Part shown: piece by piece, positions 13,343 through 21,262 of the stretch | Layout of the letters: each line of letters opens with the position of its first letter | Position numbering within the stretch: position 1 is the first letter of the stretch | IMG/VR virus record: IMGVR_UViG_3300046723_000207 | Coordinates: 1 to 37,117 of that record | Length of the DNA stretch: 37,117 nt | Strand: one strand, 5' to 3' | From: a virus | The notes under the pieces: generated by a model | What the model saw: the letters and a program-made list of their open reading frames with translations, nothing else | Told to the model about the DNA's origin: nothing | The model's database searches: none | Position numbers and translations under genes: made by a program

Positions 13343-13590
13343 GCGAGCTCCTAATGTCCTACATGGCGCCGCACGGGTCGGTGGAGATCCGCATCTGCCA
13401 GGCGCCGCCGAACACGCACCAGTGGCGCTACATGTGGGCGGTGGTCTCGGTGGAGCCGTCGGGCGCCACGCGCATCCTCACCGGCACGGGGCAGCACGGC
13501 AACCCTGGGAGCCCCACTCTAGCCTCGGCGCTCAGCGAGGCCGGTAAGGCTTACGCCCAGTTCGAGCCCATGGCGGTCGATCGCACCTAG
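13339..13590 (+). CDS. Hypothetical protein
   Basis: 83 residues, ATG overlapping the previous stop. Beta-rich (SVEIRICQAPPNTHQWRYMWAVVSVEPSGATRILTGTG), with a short C-terminal helix. Its TAG stop coincides with a promoter-like TAGACG. No family recognised. Confidence 0.55.
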   Translation: MSELLMSYMAPHGSVEIRICQAPPNTHQWRYMWAVVSVEPSGATRILTGTGQHGNPGSPTLASALSEAGKAYAQFEPMAVDRT

Positions 13591-13618
13591 ACGCCGCCGT
13601 CAAAGAGTGTGCTAGGCT
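13588..13618 (+). promoter_or_regulatory. Putative promoter of the virion-surface module
   Basis: TAGACGCCGCC at 13588 shares GACGCCGC with the two RHH promoters. An extended -10, TGCTAGGCT, lies at 13610-13618, with a 19-base spacer from TAGACG. Transcription would start about 6 bases before the ATG at 13631, where no clear Shine-Dalgarno exists. This marks the first break in the overlapping gene chain before structural genes. Confidence 0.45.
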
Positions 13619-13630
13619 TGCGGCAGAGCG

Positions 13631-14053
13631 ATGCCCGCAAGCACGATCTACGACTCGTTCACGGACGACCTCGTAAGGGGCAACATTGTCCCGCTGACCG
13701 ACACGTACTTCGTGCTCCTGGTCAACGGCTACACGCCGAACAAGGCCACGGACGCCAAGCGGTCGAACATCACCAACGAGGCGACGGGCGCCGGGTACAC
13801 CTCTGGCGGTTCCGCCACCACATGCACCCTTGGTGAGAACACGGGGCCAAACACGGAAACGCTCACGTTTTCGCAGGTCACGTGGACCATCACCGGGTCG
13901 CTCACGGCCACCGGGTGCGTCATCTACAAGTCGCGCGGCGGGGCCTCGAGCGCGGACAACCTCGTGGCTTACGTGGACTTCGGTGGGGCATTCACGAGCA
14001 CCAACGCAACTTTCACGGCGCAGTTCTCTACGCCGCTGACGTTCCAGAACTGA
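13631..14053 (+). CDS. Phage virion-associated protein (common tailed-phage family)
   Basis: 140 residues from ATG 13631. IYDSFTDDLVRGNIVPLTDTYFVLLVNGYTPNKATDAKRSNITNEATGAGYTSGG is typical of a widespread small phage protein found near tail or head genes, with beta-rich repeats of Thr and Gly after it (ATTCTLGENTG...WTITGSLTATGCVIYKS). It is probably a virion surface or minor structural component; the exact location is unknown. Confidence 0.65.
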   Translation: MPASTIYDSFTDDLVRGNIVPLTDTYFVLLVNGYTPNKATDAKRSNITNEATGAGYTSGGSATTCTLGENTGPNTETLTFSQVTWTITGSLTATGCVIYKSRGGASSADNLVAYVDFGGAFTSTNATFTAQFSTPLTFQN

Positions 14054-14075
14054 ACCCCAACCCGGACGCACCCCC

Positions 14076-14639
14076 ATGATCCAGACCTGGCAGCAGACGC
14101 TCATCAGCGCGCAGATTTCGGGCAACTCGCTCACCAACAGCACGGTAGCCACGAGCATTCTGCCCGCGGCGGCCAAGTGCACCCTCCCCAACAACTTCCT
14201 GTCGATTGGCTCCGTGCTGCGCATCAAAGGCGTGGCCGCGCTCTCCAACGTGGTCACGACGCCTGGCACGCTGACGCTCGACATCCGCTTCGGCGCCGTC
14301 GTCGTGTTCACGAGCGGCGCGATGCAGATGAGCACCACGGCACACACCACCGTGCCGCTCTGGTACGAGATCCTGCTGACGTGCCGGGCCATCGGCGCCA
14401 GCACGACAGCGAACATGATGGGCCAGGGCATCGCGACTTCGCAGGGCCTGTCTCTGACGGCGGTGGCGGACTCCACGACCACGCCGGCCACGCTGCTTAT
14501 GCCCAACACGAACCCGGCCGTGGGCACGGGCTTCGACTCGACCACGACCGAGCAGATCGACCACTTCGCCACGTTCAGCGTGACCACGGCGACGACGACG
14601 ATCACCCTCGCGATGTTCACCGTGGAGTCATTGAACTGA
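14076..14639 (+). CDS. Phage virion structural protein (beta-rich)
   Basis: 187 residues from ATG 14076. LRIKGVAALSNVVTTPGTLTLDIRFGAVVVF, LWYEILLTCRAIGAS and PAVGTGFDSTTTEQIDHFATFSV match a recurring family of phage proteins with a jelly-roll-like beta pattern, usually encoded near capsid genes. Likely decorates the virion. A 36-base Cys-poor N-terminal part is followed by the beta core. No Shine-Dalgarno is obvious. Confidence 0.6.
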   Translation: MIQTWQQTLISAQISGNSLTNSTVATSILPAAAKCTLPNNFLSIGSVLRIKGVAALSNVVTTPGTLTLDIRFGAVVVFTSGAMQMSTTAHTTVPLWYEILLTCRAIGASTTANMMGQGIATSQGLSLTAVADSTTTPATLLMPNTNPAVGTGFDSTTTEQIDHFATFSVTTATTTITLAMFTVESLN

Positions 14640-14644
14640 CCGCG

Positions 14645-14700
14645 CCTCGGCGCGCGGCGCGCACGCACTAACGGTCGCGCGCTGAGGGGCGGGAGGCCCC
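14645..14700 (+). promoter_or_regulatory. Stem-loops in front of the repeat-protein gene, Shine-Dalgarno in a hairpin loop
   Basis: CCTCGGCGCGC (14645-14655) can pair with GCGCGCTGAGG (14677-14687; one G-U pair), giving an 11-bp stem. Overlapping it, GGGGC (14686-14690) and GCCCC (14696-14700) form a 5-bp hairpin whose loop GGGAG plus the next G is the Shine-Dalgarno, directly before ATG 14701. The two structures compete for 14686-14687. Translation control is possible. Confidence 0.35.
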
Positions 14701-17049
14701 ATGGCTGGCGGCCCCTTCTACCTTTTCAACACGTCGGCCCCCGGTGGGACTGCCGGCCTGTTGCAGGATGGGGGAGCCGCGCCCAGCGCTCTTACGACTG
14801 GCACCGGGTGGACCGTAGGCACCACGGCCGCGGGGCCTGACTACTCAGACATCGTCTTCGCCACCAAGCGGCTGGCGTCCACGTTCACCACCACCGCGGC
14901 GCCCACGGGGCCGCCGCTCGGTACGAACTCGCTACGCACTCAGAACCCGCTAACCGGCACGTTCCCGTCGGGCAACTGGTCGCTGGCCTTCGCCTTCGTC
15001 TCTGTCTCGAACGCGATGAGCGGGACGGGGCACCTGCGCGTCAGCGTGTGGGCTGGGGCTAACCCCACTGGCACCGGCGCAAGGCAGATCGCTGCCGCTC
15101 TCGACTTCTCGAACTTCGCTGCGTCCTCGGTTGGCACGCCGCAAAACACCACGCTCACGTGGGCTGCGCCTGCCATTGCGCTCAACAGCGAGTACTTGTT
15201 CTTCAGGGCCGCGTGGGAGATCACGGTAGCGAGCGGCAACGCAAACGCGGATGCGCTGTTCAGGCAGGACGGTGCGCACTCCGTCATCACGCCCACCCAG
15301 TTCACTCCGACAGCGACCGCGGCGTACCCAAGGATCCCTTCGCCATTCGGTGGCCCAGGCCGGAGCGCAGGACCGTTCCGACACTGGCAGTCTCCGCCGA
15401 CGCCGCTGAGCGGCAGCTTCGCCATTGCGTCCGGGAGCGTGCCGACCATCACGCTGACGGCACCGACGGGCGCTGCCCTCATTGGTACAACCGTCAGTGC
15501 CCTCGGCACGTCGTTCGCTCCCAACCCGATCCGAGGCCCCAACGTAGCCGGGCCAGACCGCTACTTCCTGACGCGCGCACCGCCGCCGCTGGGGCAGCAG
15601 GTCATCGCCCAAGGCTCTCCGGGGACCATCGTGGTCACCCCGCCCGTGGCGCAGGCAATCGCCTTGCTGGGGCTCACCTCCGCGCTGGGCCCATCGCCAT
15701 TCGGTGGCTCCGGGCGGACTGCGGGACCCATCCGCCACTGGGCGGCCCCACCGGTGCAGCTGGGAGGCAATGCGGCACGGGTTAGCGGCAGCCTGCCGAG
15801 CATCACCCTCACCGCGCCACTCGGCGGCGCCGTAGCTACGTCTGGGACGGCCACACCCTACCCGTGGCGCGGGCCCATCACCCAGGGGCCGCAGCGCACA
15901 TTTGTGCCGCAGCAGGCCCCGCAAGGACAGCAGATCGTTGTCGCTGGCGACCTAGCAGGCGACCCCATCACGCTAACGCCGCCCGCTGGCGTTGCCATCG
16001 CCTCACTGGGTCTGACGAGCGCACTCGGCCCCGCACCGTTCCCAGCCCCCGGCGCTCGAGGCCCGTGGCGCTCACTGTTCGAGCCTCCGACTCCGCCGCT
16101 CGGGGTGGGGGCCATCGGCACCGGATCGATCGGCACGATCACCATAACCGTGCCCAGCGGCGGCGCCGTTGCGGGGGTGTCGGCCCCCACGTTGTTCCCG
16201 TGGCGAGGCCCCAACACGCAGGGCCCAAAGCGCACGTTCCCGAAGCCCAAAGCAGAGGGCATCACGATCGTAGCTACGGGCTCGATTCCGAGCATCACGC
16301 TGACGCCGCCTGTCAGCTTCGCGCTTGCGTACCTCGGCAAGGCTGACCCGTTCCCGTTCCGGGGCCCCGCAACGCTCGGCCCACGGCGCGAATTCGTCCC
16401 GCACGGGCAATCTTTCGCCTTCGCCGTCACCGCGAGCGGGGCCATCGGAACTGTCACCCTCACGGCGCCATCCGGGAATGCAGCAGCGTTTGCCGGTGTC
16501 GCGGACCGCCTGCCATGGCGCGGCCCGCGCACGCAGGGCCCGGCTCGGACGTTCCACGGCACGCCTGCCTACACGTTCGTCGGTAGCGGCCCCGTCAGCG
16601 CCTCCGGCTCGCTGCCGACCATCACGCTTACGGCCGGTACCGGCGGCGCGGTCGCCACGAGCGGGACGGCTACGGTGCTCCCGTGGCGTGGGCCCACAAC
16701 GCAGGGACCGCAGCGCAGGTTCACGGCGCCGCCCACCTTCGCGCACTCAGTCACGTCGGCTGGCGCGATCGGTACGGTCACGGTCACCGCCCCGGCCGGC
16801 GCAGCGTACGCCACCAGCGGGACGGCTGCGCCGCTGCCCTTCCGTGGTCCCACCACGCTTGGGCCAGTCCGCCGGTTCGTTGCACCAAGGCCATCACGAT
16901 TCGCCGGGACATCCGTCGCTGGGGCCATCGGCACAGTAACGCTGACGCCGCCCGTGGGACATGCCGTGGCTGCGCACGTGGTTGTGGTCGCGCTGTCGGA
17001 TAGCTTCCTCGGGATGTTCTTGGAACCGTGGAAAAACAAGTTTGATTAG
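14701..17049 (+). CDS. Large tandem-repeat protein, probable virion surface protein
   Basis: 782 residues. The first 210 form a Thr/Ala/Gly-rich beta domain (WSLAFAFVSVSN..., HLRVSVWAG...). From about residue 213 to 765 there are about ten repeats of roughly 50-58 residues. Each begins near an aromatic and RGP motif (for example PWRGPTTQGPQRRF), continues through a variable Pro-rich linker, and ends in a strand pair of the form G-x-I-G-T-[IV]-T-L-T-A-P-x-G-x-A. The protein ends in FLGMFLEPWKNKFD. No catalytic motif. I infer a fibre, decoration or adhesion role from its position between virion genes; the family is not one I can name. Confidence 0.6.
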   Translation: MAGGPFYLFNTSAPGGTAGLLQDGGAAPSALTTGTGWTVGTTAAGPDYSDIVFATKRLASTFTTTAAPTGPPLGTNSLRTQNPLTGTFPSGNWSLAFAFVSVSNAMSGTGHLRVSVWAGANPTGTGARQIAAALDFSNFAASSVGTPQNTTLTWAAPAIALNSEYLFFRAAWEITVASGNANADALFRQDGAHSVITPTQFTPTATAAYPRIPSPFGGPGRSAGPFRHWQSPPTPLSGSFAIASGSVPTITLTAPTGAALIGTTVSALGTSFAPNPIRGPNVAGPDRYFLTRAPPPLGQQVIAQGSPGTIVVTPPVAQAIALLGLTSALGPSPFGGSGRTAGPIRHWAAPPVQLGGNAARVSGSLPSITLTAPLGGAVATSGTATPYPWRGPITQGPQRTFVPQQAPQGQQIVVAGDLAGDPITLTPPAGVAIASLGLTSALGPAPFPAPGARGPWRSLFEPPTPPLGVGAIGTGSIGTITITVPSGGAVAGVSAPTLFPWRGPNTQGPKRTFPKPKAEGITIVATGSIPSITLTPPVSFALAYLGKADPFPFRGPATLGPRREFVPHGQSFAFAVTASGAIGTVTLTAPSGNAAAFAGVADRLPWRGPRTQGPARTFHGTPAYTFVGSGPVSASGSLPTITLTAGTGGAVATSGTATVLPWRGPTTQGPQRRFTAPPTFAHSVTSAGAIGTVTVTAPAGAAYATSGTAAPLPFRGPTTLGPVRRFVAPRPSRFAGTSVAGAIGTVTLTPPVGHAVAAHVVVVALSDSFLGMFLEPWKNKFD

Positions 17050-17050
17050 C

Positions 17051-17254
17051 GTGCTACCGTGTGTGCCGGTGACGCCGTTCGAGGAAGCCATCGCCGCCGA
17101 GGTGGCGAAGATGCTGACAGGCAGGGCCAAACCGCGGATTCGCGTGCTGCTGAGTGTCGGCCCGGACGGGGTCATAGGCAATGTGCACGTGAGCATCGAG
17201 ATGCACCCTAGGCCAGCCGGCGAACCGTGCGAGGTGGTGGCCCTGCTGCCATAG
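17051..17254 (+). CDS. Small hypothetical protein
   Basis: 67 residues from GTG 17051, one base after the previous stop region; GTG codons at 17063 and 17069 are alternative starts. TPFEEAIAAEVAKMLTGRAKPRIRVLLSVGPDGVIGNVHVSIEMHPRPAGE looks like helix, strand, strand. No family recognised. Confidence 0.5.
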   Translation: MLPCVPVTPFEEAIAAEVAKMLTGRAKPRIRVLLSVGPDGVIGNVHVSIEMHPRPAGEPCEVVALLP

Positions 17255-17281
17255 GGTGGGTCACTTCTGCCTGGGGTGTTC

Positions 17282-17311
17282 TTGACACCATACCTATAGA
17301 TGGGCCAAACT
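17282..17311 (+). promoter_or_regulatory. Putative promoter of the head module
   Basis: TTGACA (17282-17287) is a perfect -35 hexamer, 36 bases upstream of ATG 17318. CAAACT (17306-17311) after an 18-base spacer keeps the key A2 and T6 positions of a -10, and would again give a leaderless message. A TATAGAT at 17295-17301 is an alternative -10 but has no -35 at proper spacing. Confidence 0.4.
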
Positions 17312-17317
17312 GCGGGC

Positions 17318-17893
17318 ATGGGCGACATCCGCATGACCGAGGAGCAGCTGCAGGCGCTCCTTGCCGCGAACTCGGAAGCGACGATCAAGACGGTCATGGC
17401 GGCGATGCCGCAGGGCCAGGTGCCGGCGCACATCGCTGACCTGCTCCCCAAGCAGCAGAGCGAGGAGGAGGCCTTCGCCGCAGCGATGCGTCGGCCCGTC
17501 GCGGACCGCGTGCCCGCCAAGCAGGACCTCATCCCCTGCCGCACCGGCAAAAACGCCACCTTCCTGGCAGTCGTGAGCCACCCGCTTGGCGAGGACGGCA
17601 AGCCGCACGTGCTCTGGCCGCACGGCCGCGTCTCGGAGCTGCGCAACTACGAGGAGCCGGAGTTCGTCACCGAGGGCAAGGCCGACTCGCTCAACGGGGA
17701 CGGCACCTACTGCGTGCCCAAGGGCATGCCGATGGTGAACACCGGCAGCGGCAAGGGCGCTGGGCAGGTGACGGTGCAGTTCAAGAATTGGCGATGGCAC
17801 GAGTTCTTCCAGAAGGACCTCGCCATGTACGTCGGCGTCGAGCCTCGCATGCTTCCCCGCGACACGCAGACGGCCGACAAGGCCGCCGAGTAA
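17318..17893 (+). CDS. Hypothetical protein upstream of the portal
   Basis: 191 residues from ATG 17318 (ATG 17300 is an in-frame alternative; I prefer 17318 because it sits 36 bases from TTGACA). The helical N-terminus EEQLQALLAANSEATIKTVMAAM is followed by VPAHIADLLPKQQSEEEAFAAAMRRP and a beta-rich middle (KNATFLAVVSHPLGEDGKPHVLWPHGRVSELRNYEEPEFVTEGK). Its position before the portal suggests a head or packaging accessory, but no named family is recognisable. Confidence 0.6.
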   Translation: MGDIRMTEEQLQALLAANSEATIKTVMAAMPQGQVPAHIADLLPKQQSEEEAFAAAMRRPVADRVPAKQDLIPCRTGKNATFLAVVSHPLGEDGKPHVLWPHGRVSELRNYEEPEFVTEGKADSLNGDGTYCVPKGMPMVNTGSGKGAGQVTVQFKNWRWHEFFQKDLAMYVGVEPRMLPRDTQTADKAAE

Positions 17894-17908
17894 GGCCGGG
17901 CCCGCCAC

Positions 17909-19492
17909 ATGGCGGAGAGCGGACAGCGTGGCGACGGGCGCACTGAAGGCCCCCCCGCGGGCTCTCCGTGGGACAGCCGCTGGGTAGGCTCGCCCATCCA
18001 GATCCCTGACAAGGACCAGCCGCTCGCGCCGGGGCAGATCCGGCCCGAGATCGAGAAGCGCGTCGGCGTGGGTACGCCCACCCTCGATGACCCGGCGTTC
18101 CAGAACCCACACGACCCGCTCAAGGACGCCGGCACGAGGCGGCGTGCTGGGCAAGGCGGATACCGGGACGTCCCGCTCGTCACCATCCAGAACGCTTGGA
18201 CCGTGCCCGACGTACGTGGTGCGCTCTGGTCGCACATGGTCGGCATCTTCGAGGTCTCGGGCCAGCTCATGGACTCGATGCTCGGCGATGACCGGGTACA
18301 GAGCACTCTTGGCTCAAGGCTCTCGGGCCTATTCAGCCGCGAGATCCGCAGCGAGCCAGCGAACGACAGCTCGGCGGCGCGCGAGGTCCACGACGCCTGG
18401 ATGGCTCACTTCCCGGAGATGCTCGCGAGCTACGCCATCCCAGAGACGATGGTCTACTCGATCTTCATGGGCTTCGGCCCAGGGCAGATCCTCTGGGACA
18501 CGACCGGCAAGCTCTGGAAGCCGTACCCGCGCCCGTGGCATCCCCGCTACACGTTCTACGAGTGGGTCACGCGCAAGTACGTGGCCATCAGCCAGGACGG
18601 CAACATCCCTATCTTCCCAGGAGACGGCAAGTGGTACATGCACACGCCGTACGGCAGCTACCGCGGCTTCGTGCGCGGCGCAGTGCGGGCCGTGGCCGAG
18701 CCGTGGATCATCCGGCATTTCGCCATCCGTGACTGGGCCCGGTTCAGCGAGGTCCACGGGCTGCCCACGCGCGTGGGGTACACGCCGGCAGTGGCAGACC
18801 CGGCGGAGCGCTCGCTGTTTGAGCAGAACCTGGCGACACTCGGCAGCGAGCCCACGCTGCTCGTACCTCGAGGCGTCGACAAGGAAAGCAAGGACACTGG
18901 CTACGGCTACGAGCTCGTGGAGGCCACTAGTACAGCGTGGGAGGCGTTCCCGGGGCTGCGCGACCACTGCGACATGGCCATCGTCCTCGCGCTGCTCTTC
19001 CAGAACCTAACCACCGAGGTCAAGGGCGGCAGCTTCGCGGCGACCAAGGCGCACATGGATGTGCGGCAGCAGGCCATCGCGCAGGACAACGCGAGCTGGA
19101 AGACCACCTTTCACCGAGACTTTGCGCGCCCGTTCTCGTTCCTGAACTTCGGCGACGCCGACCTTGCTCCGTGGGTGTGGTTCGACACGACTCCGCGCGA
19201 GGATTACGAAGCCAACGCCAAGCAGTTCTCCGAGTTCGGAAAGGCCATCCAGCTGCTTCGACACGCAGGGATCGAGTTCACTGACGCCGAGCAGGTCCGC
19301 GACTTCGCCCGCAAGCGCTTCAACCTGGCCGAGCTCCCCGACTTCAAGTTCGTGGCGCCCGTTGGGCCAGGGTCAGGCCCCGGTGGCGGCGCGGGTGGAC
19401 CGCCCGAGGGCGGTGGCGACGAAACCGACGACGCCGACAAGGAGCTGCCTACTGGTGGCGCGGACGACGGGAAGGACGGGACGCGCAAATGA
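17909..19492 (+). CDS. Portal protein, Mu gp29-like (DUF935)
   Basis: 527 residues from ATG 17909. FGPGQILWDTTGKLWKPYPRPWHPRYTF and, later, RHFAIRDWARFSEVHGLPTRVG match the conserved core of Mu-type portals, with DHCDMAIVLALLFQNLTTEVKGGSFAATKAH before the C-terminal crown. The dodecameric portal sits at the capsid vertex through which DNA enters. The last 50 residues are a Gly/Pro/Asp-rich flexible tail. The length matches the family (about 500). Its stop overlaps the protease-scaffold gene. Confidence 0.88.
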   Translation: MAESGQRGDGRTEGPPAGSPWDSRWVGSPIQIPDKDQPLAPGQIRPEIEKRVGVGTPTLDDPAFQNPHDPLKDAGTRRRAGQGGYRDVPLVTIQNAWTVPDVRGALWSHMVGIFEVSGQLMDSMLGDDRVQSTLGSRLSGLFSREIRSEPANDSSAAREVHDAWMAHFPEMLASYAIPETMVYSIFMGFGPGQILWDTTGKLWKPYPRPWHPRYTFYEWVTRKYVAISQDGNIPIFPGDGKWYMHTPYGSYRGFVRGAVRAVAEPWIIRHFAIRDWARFSEVHGLPTRVGYTPAVADPAERSLFEQNLATLGSEPTLLVPRGVDKESKDTGYGYELVEATSTAWEAFPGLRDHCDMAIVLALLFQNLTTEVKGGSFAATKAHMDVRQQAIAQDNASWKTTFHRDFARPFSFLNFGDADLAPWVWFDTTPREDYEANAKQFSEFGKAIQLLRHAGIEFTDAEQVRDFARKRFNLAELPDFKFVAPVGPGSGPGGGAGGPPEGGGDETDDADKELPTGGADDGKDGTRK

Positions 19493-21261
19493 AACGCCAC
19501 GCAATCAGGGCCGGCGAGTACCTGGCGATCGACCCGTCCGTCATCAATCACGACGCGGATGGGTTCTACATCGTCATCGGCGGAGACCCGCCGGAGAATG
19601 AACGCCGCGGGACCGTGTGCGTTGTGCACGTGCGCGGCGCCCTCATGCACTACGACGGCGAAGGCGGCGACTCCTACGAGTCCATCGTCTGCCGGGTCAA
19701 GTGCGCCCTCGAGTACGACCCGAAGCCCACGGCCATCGTGTTCCGCATTGAGTCCCCTGGCGGCGTGGTAGCGGGCCTCAACGAGACGGTGCTCAAGCTT
19801 CAGCGCATGAGCAAGGAGTCAGGCGTCAAGTTCTACGCCTACGTGGACGAGATGGCAGCGAGCGCGGCGTACGCCATCTGCTGCGCCTGCAGCGAGGTCA
19901 TTGCCCCGCCGAGCGCCATCATCGGGAGTGTGGGTGTAATCAGCACACTCGTATCCCAGGCCAAGCGGGACGTGGCCGATGGGCTGGACTTCCGCATCAT
20001 CACCAGCGGTAAGCGCAAGGCCGATGGGCACCTGCATGCGCCCATCTCGGACGACGCGGTCAAGGCGGAAGTGGCGCGAAACGCCGAGCTCGCGGCCCAG
20101 TTCTTCGCCCTCGCTGGCAAGGCGCGCGGGCTCGCACCGGCGAAGCTGCAGGGGCTCGAGGCGGCCATCTTCCTTGGGAAGCCAGCCAAAAAGGCCGGCC
20201 TCGTGGACGAAGTCATGTGCCTCGATGACGTGCTCTACGGCCTTGATGCGACCGAGGTGCTTAGCCACGAGGAGGTCGCCCCCAATCACGGGAACGAGAC
20301 CGACAGGCGGGCGGACGACAATGAGGCACTTGACTCTTCTGCTACACCTGAGTCAAAGTCTACTCAGGCAGGGTCAGAATCACCCCACCCCACCAAAGGG
20401 CACGCCGATATGCTGAAACTCGACGTTCTGATCAAGAAGACGGAGGCGGCCATCGCCACGGAGCAGGACGCCAAGAAGCTGCGCGCCCTCAGAGCCAATC
20501 TCGCCACGTATGCCGCGACTCGCGCCGACATGGATGGCGATGACGACGGCGACGAGGACGACAAGAAGGAAGACGACGACGAGGACGACGAGGACGAGAG
20601 CAAGGCCAAGAAGGCAGCCGCCGCGGCGAAGTACGCGAAGAAGGCAGCCGAGGCGGCCAAGCACCGTGCCAAGGCGGCCGACCACAAGCAGAAGGCGGCC
20701 GAGTACGAGGAGGCCGCGAAGAAGGCCGAAGAGGACGAGGACGACGAGGAGGAGAGCGAGGAAGAGGCTGCGGCTCGCATCGAGAGCTACGCCCCGTCCG
20801 ATGCCGTCTCTCCGAGGACGTCTTCGAACCTGAGCCCGGGTGCAGCCGCGGCCATTGCCTCCGAAGCTCAGCTGGGCCGGGACGCACTGGCCCGCCTGAC
20901 GAAGCTCGAGAAGAGCGCGGAGAAGCGAGAGCACGCGGCCCTCATCACCGAGGCGCGCGCGGCTCGCCGGATCACCGGACCCGAAGCGAAGAGTCTCGCC
21001 AGCAAGTCGATCGGCTTCGTGCGCGACTTCCTCGACATGCGCCCCAAGGCGCTGGTGGCCACCGAGGAGGACGACCTCGTGGCGCCCAAGGGTGGCGACA
21101 GCGATGGCGGCCCGGTGCTCACCTCCGAGCAGATGGTCGACATCGATGCGGCCGTCCGAGCGACCGGAGCAAAAGGCGATGCGGCCTCGAAGCTCAAGGC
21201 CGACATGGTGACCAACGCCCGCAAGGAGCTCTCGTCCTTGAACGGGGCAGGGAGGTACTAA
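19489..21261 (+). CDS. Head maturation protease-scaffold fusion (S49/SppA-type)
   Basis: 590 residues, ATG overlapping the portal stop. Residues about 40-260 are an S49 serine protease: IESPGGVVAG (88-96), catalytic Ser125 in DEMAASAAYAI, SAIIGSVGV, and catalytic Lys175 in TSGKRKADG. From about residue 308 a scaffold-like region follows, with a very acidic and Lys/Ala-rich coiled segment (about 345-430) and a helical C-terminus. The enzyme processes capsid precursors and is packed inside the procapsid. A Lambda C/Nu3-like arrangement is likely, with an internal start at 20410. Confidence 0.88.
   Translation: MKRHAIRAGEYLAIDPSVINHDADGFYIVIGGDPPENERRGTVCVVHVRGALMHYDGEGGDSYESIVCRVKCALEYDPKPTAIVFRIESPGGVVAGLNETVLKLQRMSKESGVKFYAYVDEMAASAAYAICCACSEVIAPPSAIIGSVGVISTLVSQAKRDVADGLDFRIITSGKRKADGHLHAPISDDAVKAEVARNAELAAQFFALAGKARGLAPAKLQGLEAAIFLGKPAKKAGLVDEVMCLDDVLYGLDATEVLSHEEVAPNHGNETDRRADDNEALDSSATPESKSTQAGSESPHPTKGHADMLKLDVLIKKTEAAIATEQDAKKLRALRANLATYAATRADMDGDDDGDEDDKKEDDDEDDEDESKAKKAAAAAKYAKKAAEAAKHRAKAADHKQKAAEYEEAAKKAEEDEDDEEESEEEAAARIESYAPSDAVSPRTSSNLSPGAAAAIASEAQLGRDALARLTKLEKSAEKREHAALITEARAARRITGPEAKSLASKSIGFVRDFLDMRPKALVATEEDDLVAPKGGDSDGGPVLTSEQMVDIDAAVRATGAKGDAASKLKADMVTNARKELSSLNGAGRY
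20410..21261 (+). CDS. Probable scaffold protein from internal in-frame start
   Basis: ATG 20410 lies in frame inside the protease gene at codon 308, with AAAGGG (20395-20400) 9 bases upstream. The product would be 283 residues starting MLKLDVLIKKTEAA, lacking the protease domain but keeping the acidic coiled region. Nested protease/scaffold genes are known in lambda. The translational start is inferred from sequence only. Confidence 0.55.
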   Translation: MLKLDVLIKKTEAAIATEQDAKKLRALRANLATYAATRADMDGDDDGDEDDKKEDDDEDDEDESKAKKAAAAAKYAKKAAEAAKHRAKAADHKQKAAEYEEAAKKAEEDEDDEEESEEEAAARIESYAPSDAVSPRTSSNLSPGAAAAIASEAQLGRDALARLTKLEKSAEKREHAALITEARAARRITGPEAKSLASKSIGFVRDFLDMRPKALVATEEDDLVAPKGGDSDGGPVLTSEQMVDIDAAVRATGAKGDAASKLKADMVTNARKELSSLNGAGRY

Positions 21262-21262
21262 A

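Noticed and set aside
13631-14639. Diversity-generating retroelement target (variable receptor protein)
   Set aside because: No reverse transcriptase, template repeat or C-type lectin motif is visible in the window.
15340-17000. CRISPR array or DNA-level tandem repeat over the repeat protein
   Set aside because: Repetition is at protein level in one open frame; the DNA copies have diverged and lack uniform spacers.
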